A stretch of 64,000 nucleotides of DNA from Brachycybe producta (GCA_036925085.1 JAUPFP010000030.1:558001-622000), one strand, 5' to 3'; counted from the first letter of the stretch, positions 12,426-25,146 are shown. Numbers and translations: made by a program. Notes: a model not told the origin generated them from the letters alone.

Positions 12426-13584
12426 TTCGGTAAAGGTAGAACCTAAGATAGATCAGAAGAGAAACATTGAATAATATAGAAGGGCAGCAGTGGCTCAATG
12501 AACCAATTCAGAATGAAACATCCTTATAATATTTTACTAAAATAAGTTTAGGTAATAATAGGCCTAAATTCCACATATATAGAATTTCGATATTTGTGTA
12601 TTTTCAATGTTCATCCAACCAATAAGATGACTTTATAAAATGGCATGCCCCACTCTACAAAATTGGCTGAAGCTTTGTGCTAAATTTCAAATGCAAGCTA
12701 ATGGCTGTGTCACAATTTCTATGTAATATTTATATTATATTTTCAGATTATATTTTATTCTTAAAAAAATGTGTTTGATTTGATAAATTGAAAGTCAACT
12801 TGAGACTTGTGACTGAAATCAAAGTTGTCACATTTTGTTAATGTGACAGTAGAAGAAAGTGACATTGAAATTTTTTTTTCAAGACTTAAGATTTTTAATA
12901 TTCTTAGAGAGAGAAGACTGAAAATGAAGATACAAAGTGAATGGGATTTCTTTTTCCTTTCCTTTCTTAACTTTTTTTTCTGTTTTGCTTATCATAGGGG
13001 GCTATAGGGGTATATATGGAAGACAAACCTTAAATAAATGACCATTTCTCTGCCTATATATGGATAATATTGAGATTTCTTTACTTGTTCATTTGCTTTT
13101 GCATTGAATCTATCTCTTCTTTCTTGTATTAATTAGTTGTCATGGTAACCCAGCTCAAATTTTGTCGCAAGATGTGTCCTCCCTCCGGGCCGCCCCCCTC
13201 CCCTCACTCTCTTCTCTTTTTTCTTAAAATTCGATCGAAGAAGGAGGCAAACCCCTCAAATTCAGCTCCCCCCTTTAACATGGGTCTATATGCAATTTAC
13301 GTTTCTTATATAATGCATTTATTCAAAATGCATATTACAGTGTCTGTATGACAAAAATGAAATTTGGGTATATAGAGAAAATATATAAGGGGGGGGGGGA
13401 GGGGAAAAATGAAGGATTGATGCTGTGTAAAAGTATCCCAATATTCAAATTTTCATTTCTGTCCATCTGGAACTTGTCTTTTTTTTTAAGAATAAACACA
13501 AACTTGTCTATTATTACTTGCCATATATTGCTAATTTTTTATTATTTTTTATTATTAGAATTAATTATTACAAGATATTAATTA
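12426..13584. other. Non-coding AT-rich DNA
   Basis: No gene recognised. Includes a C-rich patch near 13180-13205 and a G tract at about 13389-13402. Open frames at 13142-13351 and 13348-13581 are low-complexity and overlap without any motif. Confidence 0.3.
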
Positions 13585-13586
13585 TA

Positions 13587-14044
13587 CAGCCATGGAAAAA
13601 TAACTAGCAACCACGTTAAAGTTAAATTTCATAATTTTTTTATCATTTTTATTGAAATAAAATAGAATTTAGAACATCTTTATGTAAAACAACAATTGTC
13701 AACTTTGTCTTACCAAATTTGAATTTTAATGATTTTTAAGAATAGTCACAATTTTTTATCAATTCAATATAGCTCTATATACAGTATAATATGGCACAAC
13801 CATCTTGGCATACAATTTGAGTTGATAGAAAAATAATTATTGCTTTACAAATTTTAACTTATAATAATTTTTAAGTAAATTTTTACGAGGTGCGTAAAGA
13901 GTTGTTCCAAAATTTAATTAATTATGTATGTATGATTTTTTGTTTTAATAGTTTTCTATGAAATATTAACATAAATTGATAAAAATTACACGTAAAAGTA
14001 CGAAAAAGTTTATTATTGCATTGTGGTTGCTATTTTTTTATTAC
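13587..14044. mobile_element. Tc1/mariner-like MITE with long inverted arms
   Basis: Left end CAGCCATGGAAAAATAAC with TAGCAACC just inside. The right end, read as complement, gives CAGTAATAAAAAAATAGCAACC. Both are flanked by TA. The inverted arms run on for about 100 bp (for instance TAAATTTCATAA against its complement near 13965-13985). TA flanks and a CAGC-type end fit Tc1/mariner derivatives. A second copy lies at 26320-26700. No transposase is encoded. Confidence 0.6.
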
Positions 14045-14078
14045 TGTAGATCTATATGGCACTATATGCTGATATCTG

Positions 14079-14397
14079 AGGCTCGGATTTTGATGCGAAT
14101 ATCAAGTAAATGTTTCTCAATTTGTGCCCCAACTGCCAAATATGATGTAACCATCTTTATTAGAGCAACTGCAATTATGCTTTTTCTAATAAAAAAAGGC
14201 TGGTTAGAGAGGCTAGATTTCTGGTTACTATCAGATATCAATTCTAGAGTTCTAGCCTCTAAACAGTGTTTTTTCTTTGAAAAAAAAAAGCATAATTGTT
14301 GGTTGATCTAAACAGGGGATTGTTACTTCGCAACTGAGCTCTTGGGCCACAAATTGAGAAACATTTGGTTGAAATTGCATTAAAAATCCGAGCCTTA
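14079..14397. mobile_element. Family B palindromic hAT-like MITE
   Basis: Ends are AGGCTCGGATTTTGATGC and the inverted AAAAATCCGAGCCTTA. Both arms continue with TGTTTCTCAATTTGTG..CC, then an inner inverted pair around GGTTAGAGAGGCTAGA and TCTAGCCTCTAAACAG. The element is therefore almost a full palindrome of about 320 bp. Open frames on both strands across it are by-products of the palindrome. Sister copies are at 14832, 19986, 33025, 58078, 60013 and 61119. Confidence 0.75.
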
Positions 14398-14831
14398 CTT
14401 ATACAAGTGACATGTGTACAGCATAAGATTCTATCCATATAGTATATATTCTTAATAAAAATGATACAAAAATAGACACACAAAAAATGATACACATGCC
14501 TTATAATTTCTTATTTAAGAAAAAAAAATTACTGGTAAACAAGATAGAAGGGAGAGAAAATTTATATATATTTATAGTTTAATTTGTATAATATAATATG
14601 GGAGCCCCGATTTCTCTCTCTTTCTTTCTTTCTCTCAAAAGTCTTGTACAAATTGCTAAGATTACAAAAGTAATCTAAAAACCCCAGCCGCCGAAATCGA
14701 AACGCCAAGATTAAATCCTTCAAAAGCCTCTCTTTCTTTCTCTACTTTTTCTACATTATAAATGTCACAAAAACAAACTAAAAACACTATTAGCCTCCCC
14801 CTTATGCCCCCAAATATATACACCCCCTAAT

Positions 14832-15571
14832 AGGGCTCGAATTCTGATGATCAAGCAAATGTTTCTCAATCTGTGGCCCCATGAGCCAACTTCACTGTCA
14901 AAGTAACAATCTCAACATTTAGAGAGCAATCGACAATTGTTTTTTTTTTTAAATCAAGAACACTGGTTAGAGGCTAGAACTTTCTATTTGACAACTGATA
15001 CTAAAAATACAGCTAGCCTCTAATACCTGGTTTCCACTTAAAAAAAAAAAAAGAACTGCCATTAAAAAGTTTAACCACAGTTAATTTCCTAGTGGAAACA
15101 AATGTGGTTACATTAACCATGGTTAAATTTCTGAACAGTGGAGTTAACTCAACTGCATTGACATAATATGGTTAACCACATTATTGAATGGTTAAACATG
15201 TCACTTCCTGCGGTTCAAACAAATTTAGGGTACAAACAACATGGAGACAGTTTTAAGTATATACTCAATTGACTGTTTAACAGGAAGTGAAATCGAACAG
15301 GTTGTGACACAATCATTAAGTGTTTTAAAAAATGTAAACGCATAAAAGTACCACAGTTAACTATAATCTTGGTTATGTAACTACAGTTAATTTTTGTAGC
15401 ACTGGAAACACGAGATACTAACCAGCCTTTTTCATTAGAAAAAGTATATCCTAACCATTGCAATTTGCTCTAATGATGATGAGGACTAACTATACTTCAC
15501 AATTGGCACTTGAACCGCAAATTGAGAAACATTTGCATGTTACGAGGTATTTGCATAAAAATCCGAGCTCC
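14832..15571. mobile_element. Family B hAT-like MITE, interrupted by another element
   Basis: The left arm starts TAGGGCTCGAATTCTGATG and the right arm ends GCATAAAAATCCGAGCTC. Between the inner motif AGCCTCTAA and its continuation TAACCAGCC lies an inserted element (15026-15413), which explains the 740-bp length compared with about 315 bp for simple copies. Confidence 0.7.
15026..15413. mobile_element. Palindromic MITE nested in family B, TGTTTCCA-type ends
   Basis: The left end CCTGGTTTCCACTT mirrors the right end CACTGGAAACACGAG. Inside, TTTAACCACAGTTAATTT mirrors ACAGTTAACTATAATC and neighbouring GGTTAACC-rich segments. TAA occurs on both sides at the junction with family B, consistent with a 3-bp TAA target duplication as in PIF/Harbinger-type elements; that assignment is tentative. 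The end resembles the MITE at 32691-32857. Confidence 0.55.
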
Positions 15572-16851
15572 GAATAATGAGGATAATTTTGAAAAGTTTG
15601 ACAAAAAAAAAACTAGAAAAAGTTATCCGCCAAAAAAAAACAAGCACAGAAATTAAGCTTTTTTAATTCAGAAGAAACAAATTGTAAATGCAAACAAAAT
15701 TTAACAAAATAAAAAAAAAATGACAAACATATTCGAAATGATTTGCGGCCATTTTTAATCTGTTTTATGGACTCTAGAGAGAAAAATGTCAATCCTAATT
15801 CGAAGACTACGTTTTTTTGTATTTTGTATTTTGTGTGCACACAAAAAATGACTTTACAATTAATGTAAAATGTGAATGTCTATCTTATCTATTTATAAAA
15901 ACTCTATTATAGAACAAGAATAGGCCTATACATAAAAATGTCTTATTGTAATAATTGGTTTGACAACCAAAATGACGTTTGTTTCTTTTGTTCTCAACGA
16001 TGCAATTGTTTTATTTTTTTTTAAAACCCGACTGCATGTGATGTAAAAATAATACAATATATGTTAAAATTTGGATTGAAGTATATTTGGGAATAAGAGA
16101 CCCACCTATATAAACCTATAGACTAGATGTGTTTTGAAGACATTGGGACCCATTTCTTTATTGAACAGGCTGACTGACAAAATCAGGGGGCTTTTTTTTG
16201 TTGCTTCTAACTTATATTGTAGAATATTATGTATGTGTGTGTGCGTGCCATGTTTTTCAAATGAGGGTGGGTTGATGGCCCAATGGTGAACCACCATCTC
16301 AAAGGCACCGCCTTTTGGTCTCAACCAATAAGAGTTCTTTTTAGAGAACATCTTTGATTATGCATTCATTTGAATAAAATAGGAAAGAAAAGAGTTTTTA
16401 TTATTATTATTATTATACATATGTGTATATATTATATATATAAAAAATGTGTACAAAATATGGGGAGAGGGAGGAGTTTTATTTCCTTTTTGCCTTTTTA
16501 TGGGCTTCATATAGGAAGAAGGGCCCCCCCCCCAACTTAATACAATGCAATATATGTGATAACGTTATTTGAATTAATGCCTGAAAAGTGAATAGTACAG
16601 TGCGGCATTAAAGTTTCATACCTTACAAGTTCTCTTTATATTATTATACCTGGGGAAAAATGCCGAAAATGGGCTTTTTTTATTACAAAAAAAAAATACA
16701 ATTATCTCTCTATATATATAATATGTAGAAATAGATACAAGATTTGAATTCCAAGTTTAAATTTATGATTTTATCTGTTTCTTAATGGTTTTCATATCAC
16801 TTTTGTACCATTTTTTTGTGATTTTTCTATCTTGTGATCAATAAATAATCT
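15572..16851. other. Non-coding AT-rich DNA
   Basis: No gene recognised. There is a (TTA)n run near 16399-16414, TA-rich tracts near 16430-16442 and a C tract at about 16507-16515. Confidence 0.3.
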
Positions 16852-17172
16852 GGGGCCTCATTACAGAAAAAGTCATTAAATTGTGACTATCATACTTTGA
16901 TGATGTCACTGCTTTTGTGATATTCTTTTATGACTTATCATATAATTCTGTACCCTATAGTCATATGACAATATTTGTCATAATAATATTTTGTAATTTC
17001 CTTTTGTGACTGTTACATGGTTATGAGGTAGATTTTATTTCCTGTAATATGATAGTCTTATTACCTTTTTTTTTGTAATGAGGCTCCTGTACACCAATGA
17101 TAGTCATATAATCATTATGAGTTAGATATGACAATTAAGATACGATAGGCTTATTTTCTTCCTGTAATGACA
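16852..17172. mobile_element. Family C MITE, full copy plus a partial second right half
   Basis: The full copy runs from GGGGCCTCATTACAGAAAAA (about 16853) to TTTTGTAATGAGGCTCC (17086); these are inverted ends. Internal motifs typical of the family are GTCATATGACAATATTTGTC, CATAATAATATTTTGTAATT and TGTTACATGGTTATGAG. From 17087 a second right half (CTGTACACCAATGATAGTCA to CCTGTAATGACACC) follows directly. Confidence 0.7.
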
Positions 17173-18505
17173 CCACTGATATTTTAAATTTATTGTTAAA
17201 TTTTTTAAATTATTCTAAAATAAATGATTGATTTCCATTCGTATTTTAATTGAGTATTCATCTTCTGTGCTGAAAAGAATAACATGAAAAATAATGAAAA
17301 TTAACAATTACAATTAACAATAACAATTACAAATTATAATTGGAACAAAATCTCAACAAACTAAATAGATAAAAAAAATTTTAAAATGTAAAATCACATA
17401 TTTTATAAAATACATTATATAACTTATATGTATAACAGCCATAAAGATGCATTATGATTTAATTCTTGTATAGAAAGGACCTATTTTTGTTTGAAAACCT
17501 AAAAAAAAATGACAAAACATTGAAGCGAAAAACAAATTATGAATTTTATGTGAATTATTATTTGTTTACTCACCATTTAGATTTTACCAAATATGCATCT
17601 TTGAACATCGAATTTCAGTTTAGAAACTAGAATATTTAAGATTTTTCATTTTGATCAATTAAAATAATAGTTTTGAAGACGCATTTCATGCAAATTTATT
17701 CATTTTATTTATAAAAAAAAACAATTCAAATGTTTATAATAATTACTAAAAAAATTACAAATATTTTAGAGAGCGTAAAGGGCCCCCCTTAAAAATGAAC
17801 AGAGGGAGGTTCTACCATTAAGAATCATATTTTTTTGCTGTCTGTAATTGAAATTTCATATTTTTTTAAAGGACCCATATTTAGGTAGATTCTCCCATTA
17901 TCGAGGACCATTGAAATTTTAGTTTTTGCACGATTCGATAATGTTACTTATATTTTTTTAATACATGTATTTTAAAATGGCTCCGGGAATGTTTAATTTT
18001 AATAAAATCGGAATTTTAAGAAAAGAAGTGACAAAAAAGCACAAGATCCTTGTCTGGTATTTAGTAAAATACAACAATGGTTTTTTTGAAGTCCGTTAAC
18101 ATTGTTTTCTCCTCCTTCTTTCTCTCCCAGACACAGACAGACGTCTTCTTTTTGTTGCAACTTTCCTGAACAACTTTTAAGGGGTTGCTTTTCGATTTCA
18201 CTGTATTTCCAATGTAAAGGAGGACAGACTTCTTCCATCCACTCTATACTTGGATTTACAAAACACGGTTTCCTCTCCAATTCTTTTAGGTTTTTTTTAA
18301 AGTTGATTCTGAAATAAATAAACAATTAATTTAATTAATAAATGTTATAAAAAATTCTAACAAAATGGAACAAATTGTTATTTTATGTAGATATATCTAT
18401 CTCTACATAAATTAACAGTTTCGGTTATGGTTAACCTGTAATTTCAGGTTTTTAACTGTTAGGAACTAAGAAACAAATTCAAAGAATGAATTTATCACTC
18501 TTGAA
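17173..18505. other. Non-coding; FB fragment near 17610
   Basis: AT-rich, with a short FB end (AGTTTAGAAACTAGAATATT) near 17615. A small hairpin (GTAGATATATCTATCTCTAC) lies near 18388-18407. Open frames at 17999-18325 on both strands overlap and have no recognisable domain. Confidence 0.3.
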
Positions 18506-18645
18506 TTGCAACTTTTGGCCCCTAAGAGCAGTGAGTGTGTTTCAACATAGACAAAACCGTATTCAAGGGTAATCAAAGTAAACTAAGGATTTTTTCTATG
18601 TTAAAAGAAACTGTTGTTTGAGGGGCCAAGTTGAAGTTACAATGC
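18506..18645. mobile_element. Short MITE with TTGGCCCCT arms
   Basis: The left arm TTGCAACTTTTGGCCCCTAA mirrors the right arm GAGGGGCCAAGTTGAAGTTA. Further in, TTTCAACATAGACAAAA mirrors TTTTTTCTATGTTAAAAG. Total about 140 bp with no coding capacity. It was seen once in this window. Confidence 0.5.
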
Positions 18646-18920
18646 TAAATTTCCCATTTGAATTTGGGCTTTAGGTGTGTAGAGGCTAGATGCATTTCAA
18701 ACAAAAACAAAAATATAGAAAAATTAAAACTATAAATGGTATTTTGTTAAAAAAAAAAAGTATATTTTTTCGAATTTGTTTAATTTTGTTTCCAAATTTA
18801 TAAACTTTTGCTGATTTTTCTTTTAAATAAATAAATAAATGGTTCCTTGTTTGTTGCAAATTTACATTCATTTGTTTTTTGTTTTTCTTTCATGTTTTCT
18901 ACCAATTCTATAAAAACATG

Positions 18921-19200
18921 AAGGAGTCATTCGAGAAAGTTAATAACAAGACTGTCGTATGATAGTGATAATCTTGTAATAGCCACATAAGCAAATTACG
19001 GAATATTATTCGTACAACATTCTATGACAATCATAAAATAAAGTTGCACAAGCAGTGCACAATGTTATGAACTTATGATTATAACAAAAATTGTCGTATG
19101 GCTGACATTATCTAATGTACAACATACAGTAGATCTAATATGATAAAGATATGATTATCACAATTTTGTGATTTTTTTTTTCTTTAATGTGAATCTCATG
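18921..19200. mobile_element. Family C MITE, inverted and diverged copy
   Basis: Recognised by GACTGTCGTATGATAGTGAT, TTGTAATAGCCACATAAGCA and AACATTCTATGACAATCATA, which match the complement of family C. The terminal CATTACAG-type ends are poorly kept. Confidence 0.5.
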
Positions 19201-19985
19201 GTCTTTCTTTTTTAGAATTTCAGACTGTATGAGTTTGAAATTTTATATGCAATATGGTCCCTTTCCTTATTTTAAGGTGTTTTTTCTTGGAAAATCCGGT
19301 TGAAATTTTACGGAGCATGAAATTCGGTTATTTATTTTTTCCTAGCATTTTTATAGGAAATGGCTGCTGGAAATGACAGACACACACGGATATATTTTAC
19401 ATTTTAAACTTTTTTTTTAGAATAATTTTCTTTTTCTAATGTTTGTCTGCCTCATGTCTGACAACAATCCCTCCCCCTCTCTCCCTGTTTTTGTTGTTAT
19501 TTTTTTAAGACAGGTCCTTTTCTTTTGTCCTTTGTGTAAGATAGATACCCTTAACGATTTATGAGGCTACACTTTTTAAGAAGTAACTACACACACTTAA
19601 CTTAATAACTGTGACTTGATACAAATGTTGTAAAATTAACTTTCCTCCTCCCTTTTCTCCTATTAAATAAAATTAAAGAACTTAAAATAAAAAATTTCCT
19701 TTGTTATAAAAAGAGAAGAAGAAAAAAAAATGCCTAAAAGGCTATTTCTTTTCTCTGTTCAAAGATTTATATCTACTTGTATATATGCAAATAACAATAC
19801 TATAATATTATTATTAAAGAAATAGGCTTAAAAGTTTTTGCAGTTTTTAAATTTATTTTGTGTGAAATTGGCATCGGATGTTTCCTTGCGGTGGTCGTAG
19901 TGGTGTCCTTCGCTTATTTATAAATGTGGCACTTTAATAATATAACATGGAAAACTACTTTTTTTATATTAATAAGAATAGGTAA

Positions 19986-20627
19986 GGCTCGGATTTATAT
20001 ACCATATTAAAGCAAGTGTTTCTCAATTTGTGGCCCAAGTGCCAATTGTGAAGTCAGTGAATCATCATTAGAACAACTGCAATTATGCGTTTTTAACTCA
20101 AAAAGGTCTGGTTAGAGTGTCATTAGTACTCGCTACAGAAAGAAAATAAGTTTTTCATAAGACAGTAAATTGTCATATCTAGCTCATAACTTTGTAGCAG
20201 TCACAAAGGTAAATTAACAAAATATTACTATGACAAATATTGTCATATGTTTGCTATTGACTGATGTACAGGGGGCCTCGTTACAGAAAAAGTCATAATA
20301 TTGCTACAGTTATACCTTATGATGTGACTGCTTATGCGCTATTATTTTATGACTTGTGATAATATATTGTACACTAGTCATTGACTGTCATATGACACTA
20401 TTCATCATAATAATATTTTGTAATTTGCTTGTGTGTGACTGCTATAAAATTTATGAACTAGATATGACAGTTTACTGTCATATGACAGTCTTTATTTTCT
20501 TTTTCTAATGAGGCTCCTAGTTACTATCAGTTGTCAACTACATAGTTCTAGCCTCTAACCAGTTTACAATTGGTTCTTTGGGGGCCACACATTAAGAAAT
20601 ATTTGCTTAAAAATCCGCGCCCTAATA
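19986..20627. mobile_element. Family B MITE carrying family C insertions
   Basis: The left arm (AGGCTCGGATTTATATACC, then TGTTTCTCAATTTGTGGCCC) runs to GGTCTGGTTAGAG near 20115. The right half resumes at TAGTTACTATCAGTTGTCAA (20519) and ends AAAAATCCGCGCCCTA. The roughly 400 bp between are family C sequence. Family C therefore was active after this family B copy had inserted. Confidence 0.7.
20127..20519. mobile_element. Family C MITE, full copy plus inverted partial, nested in family B
   Basis: The full copy runs from GGGGGCCTCGTTACAGAAAA (about 20272) to TTCTAATGAGGCTCC (20518). It is preceded by an inverted partial copy (20127-20271) with TAAATTGTCATATCTAGCTC and ATGACAAATATTGTCATATG. The head-to-head arrangement could form a large hairpin. 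Confidence 0.65.
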
Positions 20628-21764
20628 TAATAAGGCCAAAATGTTCCCAAGGAATGTTTTTCCTCTCCTTTTCAATGGTTCTTTTTTATGTTTTTCTCCG
20701 TTTTTTTAAACCAACGATGCCATTAAGAATTTCTTTTATATTTTTAATGGCAATTTCTTATTGTTCTAATAAAATCTCGTTGAGAGAAAGAAGATCTAAA
20801 AATATCTTCTTAATTTTTCATATTTTTTGCATATTTTTCTGGGGGGGGGGGGGTTCTTTTATAATAAGGGGTGTTTTCTTAGAGGGTTAAAAGATAGAAA
20901 ATATGACAAAGAAATTTAATAAATATAGCCTCTTACATTCACATATTTTTCGCACTCATCGCAAAATCTGTAAACATTTTCTTATGCATTTCTTTATAGG
21001 TTTTTTTGTTGTGTACATTTTACAAATTGCAACTTTTTTTTTTTCTCAAACCCACCCCTCAATAAATCTCACCATTAAAAATTCAGCAAGTATAATCGGG
21101 GCTAAATGTTTTTTTTTTCTGGAATATTTTATTATTTTACGATGATATGATGTTGATATTGCAACAAAAAAATATGTATTTTTGAGGATCAGGTTTTTTC
21201 CCCATCATATCACTTATATGTGTGTCATTAAGTAAATCTCTAGGTTTTTATTGTTATTTTTAGTGGGGGCTTTTTTTTTCCCTCATTTTTATGAAATTAT
21301 TTAACGACATTCCAGTTTTTATTTCACTTTTTTTTTGTGTTTGTAAATAATCCTTTGCCAAACATAAACATAAACATTGGGTTCTAATTGTATATTTGGT
21401 CTTAAAAGTTTGTCTTTTTTTTATAGAAAAAAGAGGGATTAGTTATGAAAACTAGAAATGAAAATTTGCATATTTTTACGAGTTATTTCATCATCATATA
21501 AGACATTTTTTTTTATTAACGATTGTTTAGGTTTTTTTTGTTTAGATTCCTATTTCAAATTCTGAGTTTCATTTCTTGTCTTTTTTATGTCACGAAAAGA
21601 CAAATAATAAAAATGGTTATGAGAGAGATAATGCGAGATGAATTAATTCTTGCTGTCTTATTTCATTTTTTAATATCATCTTTCAGAAATGATGAAAAAA
21701 AAAAGACAAAAAAAAACCCGGAATGTTGTTGAATCTACAGTAGAATACAGGAGGAATTCAGTCT
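20628..21764. other. Non-coding T-rich DNA
   Basis: T-rich with a G tract at about 20841-20853. Open frames at 20570-20890, 20903-21145 and 21523-21732 are Phe/Ile/Leu-rich translations of T tracts without motifs, so no gene is called. Confidence 0.3.
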
Positions 21765-22115
21765 ACTTTAAGTTGGTTTTAAAGTCTAATTAAACTATTA
21801 GACTATTGGTGTCTTTCATTAGTAAAATTCAAGAGATACTTGTAAATGTTTTAGAAACTAGAAAGGTAACTCAATCATGGTATGGGTATTTTTTCGTGTT
21901 GAAATCTTTTAAAATAAGCTTTTTATGTCACTTTGAAAAACAAATAGCATCTTTTTCAAAATTGTCATGAAAAGTTTTATTTTGAAAGATTACATTATGT
22001 AAAGGATTGCTTCCCCCCCCCCCCCCCCACACACTCTTCTAGTTTCTAAAATACACTTCGAATTTCTCTTCAAGTTGTTTTATAAACAGGTGATTTTGAA
22101 ACTGGGTAGTTCAGA
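21765..22115. mobile_element. FB foldback family copy
   Basis: Starts near GTTGGTTTTAAAGTCTAATT. The left arm TTTTAGAAACTAGAAAGGTA, with ACTCAATCATGG and TTTTAAAATAAGCTTTTTATG, is mirrored by AAAAGTTTTATTTTGAAAGA and then ACTCTTCTAGTTTCTAAAAT. A run of about 17 C interrupts the right arm at 22013-22029. Confidence 0.7.
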
Positions 22116-22139
22116 AAAGTAATACTTTTAAGGAAGAAT

Positions 22140-22260
22140 TGAAAGTGTGTTAGAAACTAGAAGGGTAGCTGAATCACTTAATAGTATTTTCATGTTAATA
22201 TCTTTCAAAATAAACTTTTTATCAAATACCGTTGGAAGTATAGTTTTAAAAGATGCTTCT
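22140..22260. mobile_element. FB foldback family, left half only
   Basis: Contains GTGTTAGAAACTAGAAGGGT, AGCTGAATCACTTAATAG and ATCTTTCAAAATAAACTTTT, one of the better-kept left arms in the window. No right arm follows, only a short AAAAGATGC duplication. Confidence 0.6.
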
Positions 22261-23954
22261 GAAAAAGATGCAAAAGATGCTTCTCTCTTTAATTAAATGT
22301 CTCTAATTAAAATTAACAACAAGAAGAAAAAAAGCCTCTAAAAGGCCTTCCTAAAGAATTTTTTCATATCCATTATAATATATGCTGTAGTGTGAAATTG
22401 AAAATAATGAAAATGTTTGTTGTTGGTGAAGAAGAGAAACAGAAAAAAAAAATGGAATTTTGTATTTTGATAGGCACATTTGCGTCCAGTTTTAATATTA
22501 AAATTTCTGGATTAGTTTTGTTCTCCATAATGAGTAGATTTTATGGGCCATAACAGATTTTTTTAAGTCTTTTTTTGTTCTTCATGATATTATTGGGGCC
22601 TCTTTTAGATGTTTTATGGTATTAAGTGGCTGGAGCGAGAGAGAGAGAGAGAGAGAGAGACCCTAAATGAAATTTTTTAAAATGTGGCCCCATATTATTA
22701 TTATTATGCATATAGATCTCTTAGCTTTTCATTTGCAATTTCTTCATTAGTTTTGGTGACATTTTATTAGATTGCATACATTATGGAAAAAAGGGCTTTT
22801 TTCCTTCTTCTTCTTATGGGTACTTTTTCTAAATATATTATAATAGTGTGACTTGCTGCGAAGTTTGAAATTAAATCACAACTGTTTTTATGTCTCTTTG
22901 AATTAAGCTTTTTCTTATATTTTTTGAGGAGTTTTCTTGTCAAGAGAATTGTGCATTTGTCGTCTCTAACCCGTATTTCATCAACCGAAGGCGGAGAGAG
23001 AGAAGGGGGGGGGGGGGAATTCAACCAGGCCTATACCCTCCTACTTTTCTTTTTAAGTTTTCATAGAAAACCCTTAATTTTGAGAGAAAAAATTCTCTGT
23101 TCTTTTTCTATGTTTTTAGCAATTTTTATGAGTTCTTTTAGTTTCTCCTTAATAAAGGCACACATTGGGTGTTGGTGGCTTTTTTTTAATGTCATTCTAA
23201 AATGCCAACGGAATGGAATTGTGTCCAATCATGGTGATGATGATGATGATGATGGCGGCGGATTCTTCTCTCCCCCCCCCCTCTACCCTTCTCCATTGAA
23301 AATCTCACTCCAACTTGTAATTAAATGCCTTTTTAAGGGTGTTTTTTTTCTTCCCTCTTCTCTATCGTCTCTTTTTTGGATGTTTTTAGAAAATGGTTCT
23401 TAAATTATATTCTCCTTATATTAGAGAAAATGAACCATCTTGGAAAATTGTGAAGGGTCCTCCTCCTCCTCCTCTTCTTTTTCTTCTAATGTCTACATTA
23501 TGCGGACATTTTTTTTAGGAAAAAAAAAAAGTTTTATATAAAAAGACCTAAAAGAAGTGAAGAGATAATTTTAGATTATTGTTTACACTCACTAAAAAAA
23601 AGTTGAAATTTTATTTCAATTTTCAACGTAAGAAAATTCAAATTGAAGAAGATAAAAGAAATCAAAAAAGCATTCATTCATCATCTTTCAAATTGTCTCA
23701 TTATAATAAATTTCTAATCTGAAAAAAATGTTGCAAAAAGCATCTTTTTAGATTTTTAGAAAAATCTCCAAATTATCGCATAAATTAAACCAAATTGATC
23801 TAAGCTCCAATCTTGACTCCGAATTTTTAATTAAATGTTATAATTATAAAAGATTGGACTTATTTTATTTGGAAGTTTATTTTAAAAGTCTTTTCCCCAC
23901 CTGTCGTAATCAGTCTATTATTTAGTGCAACTTTCAGAGGCAAAATAAAGCAAG
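22261..23954. other. Non-coding, with GA and GAT simple repeats
   Basis: Includes (GA)n at 22637-22660, (GAT)n near 23235-23252, a G tract at about 23006-23018 and a C tract near 23272-23281. The 159-residue frame at 22924-23403 reads through these tracts and is judged spurious. Confidence 0.35.
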
Positions 23955-24390
23955 AAATTTGTTTTAGAAACTAGAAAGGTTCAATCACCTTAAAGATATG
24001 TAAAATGGTGGTGGGATCTTTCAAAATAAGCTTTTAATGTCAGATTGATGAAAGTGACTGAATTTTATGCTGAGGATATATTTTAAATTATCTTGAAAAA
24101 GTTTATTTTGAAAGGATACCCTTCTAGTTTCTAACAAACTTTCAATTTCTTCTTATTTCTCTTATAACCACACAGTTCGAAAATTCACCTGTCCATAAAA
24201 CACCTTAAAACGTAAAAGATGCAAATAAAAGCGAACAATGGAAAAAGTCTAGTTGAAAGAAAATTGAATGTAGTTTAGAAACTAGAAGAGTCAAAGAATA
24301 ACGCACGTAAAATAGGTCTTTATATTATTATTGATTGATGTTTTTCAAAATATACTTTTTTTATTACAATTTCAAATTCTCCAATTTTAT
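23955..24390. mobile_element. FB foldback copies: one full, one left half
   Basis: The full copy (about 23955-24220) has TTTTAGAAACTAGAAAGGTT, CTTTCAAAATAAGCTTTTAA, AAAAGTTTATTTTGAAAGGA, then CCCTTCTAGTTTCTAACAAA and an outer tail with CAGTTCGAAAATTCACCTGT. A second left half (AGTTTAGAAACTAGAAGAGT, about 24270) ends in TTTCAAAATATACTTTTTTT just before the family C cluster at 24401. Confidence 0.65.
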
Positions 24391-24400
24391 TTTCACTTCT

Positions 24401-24886
24401 GGGGGGGGCATTACAGACTGTCATATGACAGTAAATTGGCATATCTACCTTATAACCTTGTAACAGTCACAAAAGCAAATTACAAAATAATTATTATGAC
24501 AAATATCGTCATATGACTGCCATTGATTGGTGTATACAACATATTATGAAAGTCATAAAATAATAGCGCGCAACCAGTGACATCATAGGATATGGTTCTT
24601 ATAATTTTATTTCTTCTTCTGTAATGATGCTTATAGGGTTAATTGCAAAAAAAAATAAGATAGTCATATGACTGTAAATTGTTATATGAAGATTGTCACC
24701 TTGTAACAGTCTCAAATGCAAATAACATTATCGTATGACAAATACTGTTGCATGTGTGTAGGGCCTATATATATTTTATGACTGGTGTACAGCGTAATAT
24801 GACAGTCATAAAATAACGGATCCTAAGCAATGATAACATGTCATGATTGTCATAGTTTTATGATTTTTTTCTGTAATGAGGTCCCT
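24401..24886. mobile_element. Two adjacent family C MITE copies
   Basis: The first copy (24401-24636) starts GGCATTACAGACTGTCATAT and ends TTCTGTAATGATGC. The second (about 24640-24886) includes TAGTCATATGACTGTAAATT, ATGACAAATACTGTTGCATG and ends CTGTAATGAGGTCCC. They are in the same orientation, like a tandem pair, and both are inverted relative to the copy at 16852. Confidence 0.65.
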
Positions 24887-25146
24887 AATTAACATGTAAG
24901 TCATGATTTTCATGGACAAGGTTCGGTTTTTTCAACCTTTTTTTACTTTTGTTTCATTTTTACTTTTGTTAAATTTAATTATTTATAAATTCTTAATTAA
25001 AACTGCTGTTTATAGAAAGAAGATAAAAAATAAAGTTTCTTAAATTTGAGAAATTGGTAAAAGAAAATTAAAACTATGAAATTGTGTAATAATTCAATAA
25101 AGATCTAAAAGCAAACAATAAAAAATGTGCCCCTGTAAGAAAAAAA
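24887..25146. other. AT-rich spacer
   Basis: No gene or named repeat; separates family C copies. Confidence 0.3.

Noticed and set aside
14079-14495. Pair of opposed open frames
   Set aside because: They arise mostly from the palindromic family B element and the sequence next to it.
22924-23403. 159-residue open frame, the longest in the window
   Set aside because: It runs through GA, GAT, G and C tracts and T-rich DNA, has no recognisable motif or splice-bounded structure, and overlaps an opposite-strand frame.
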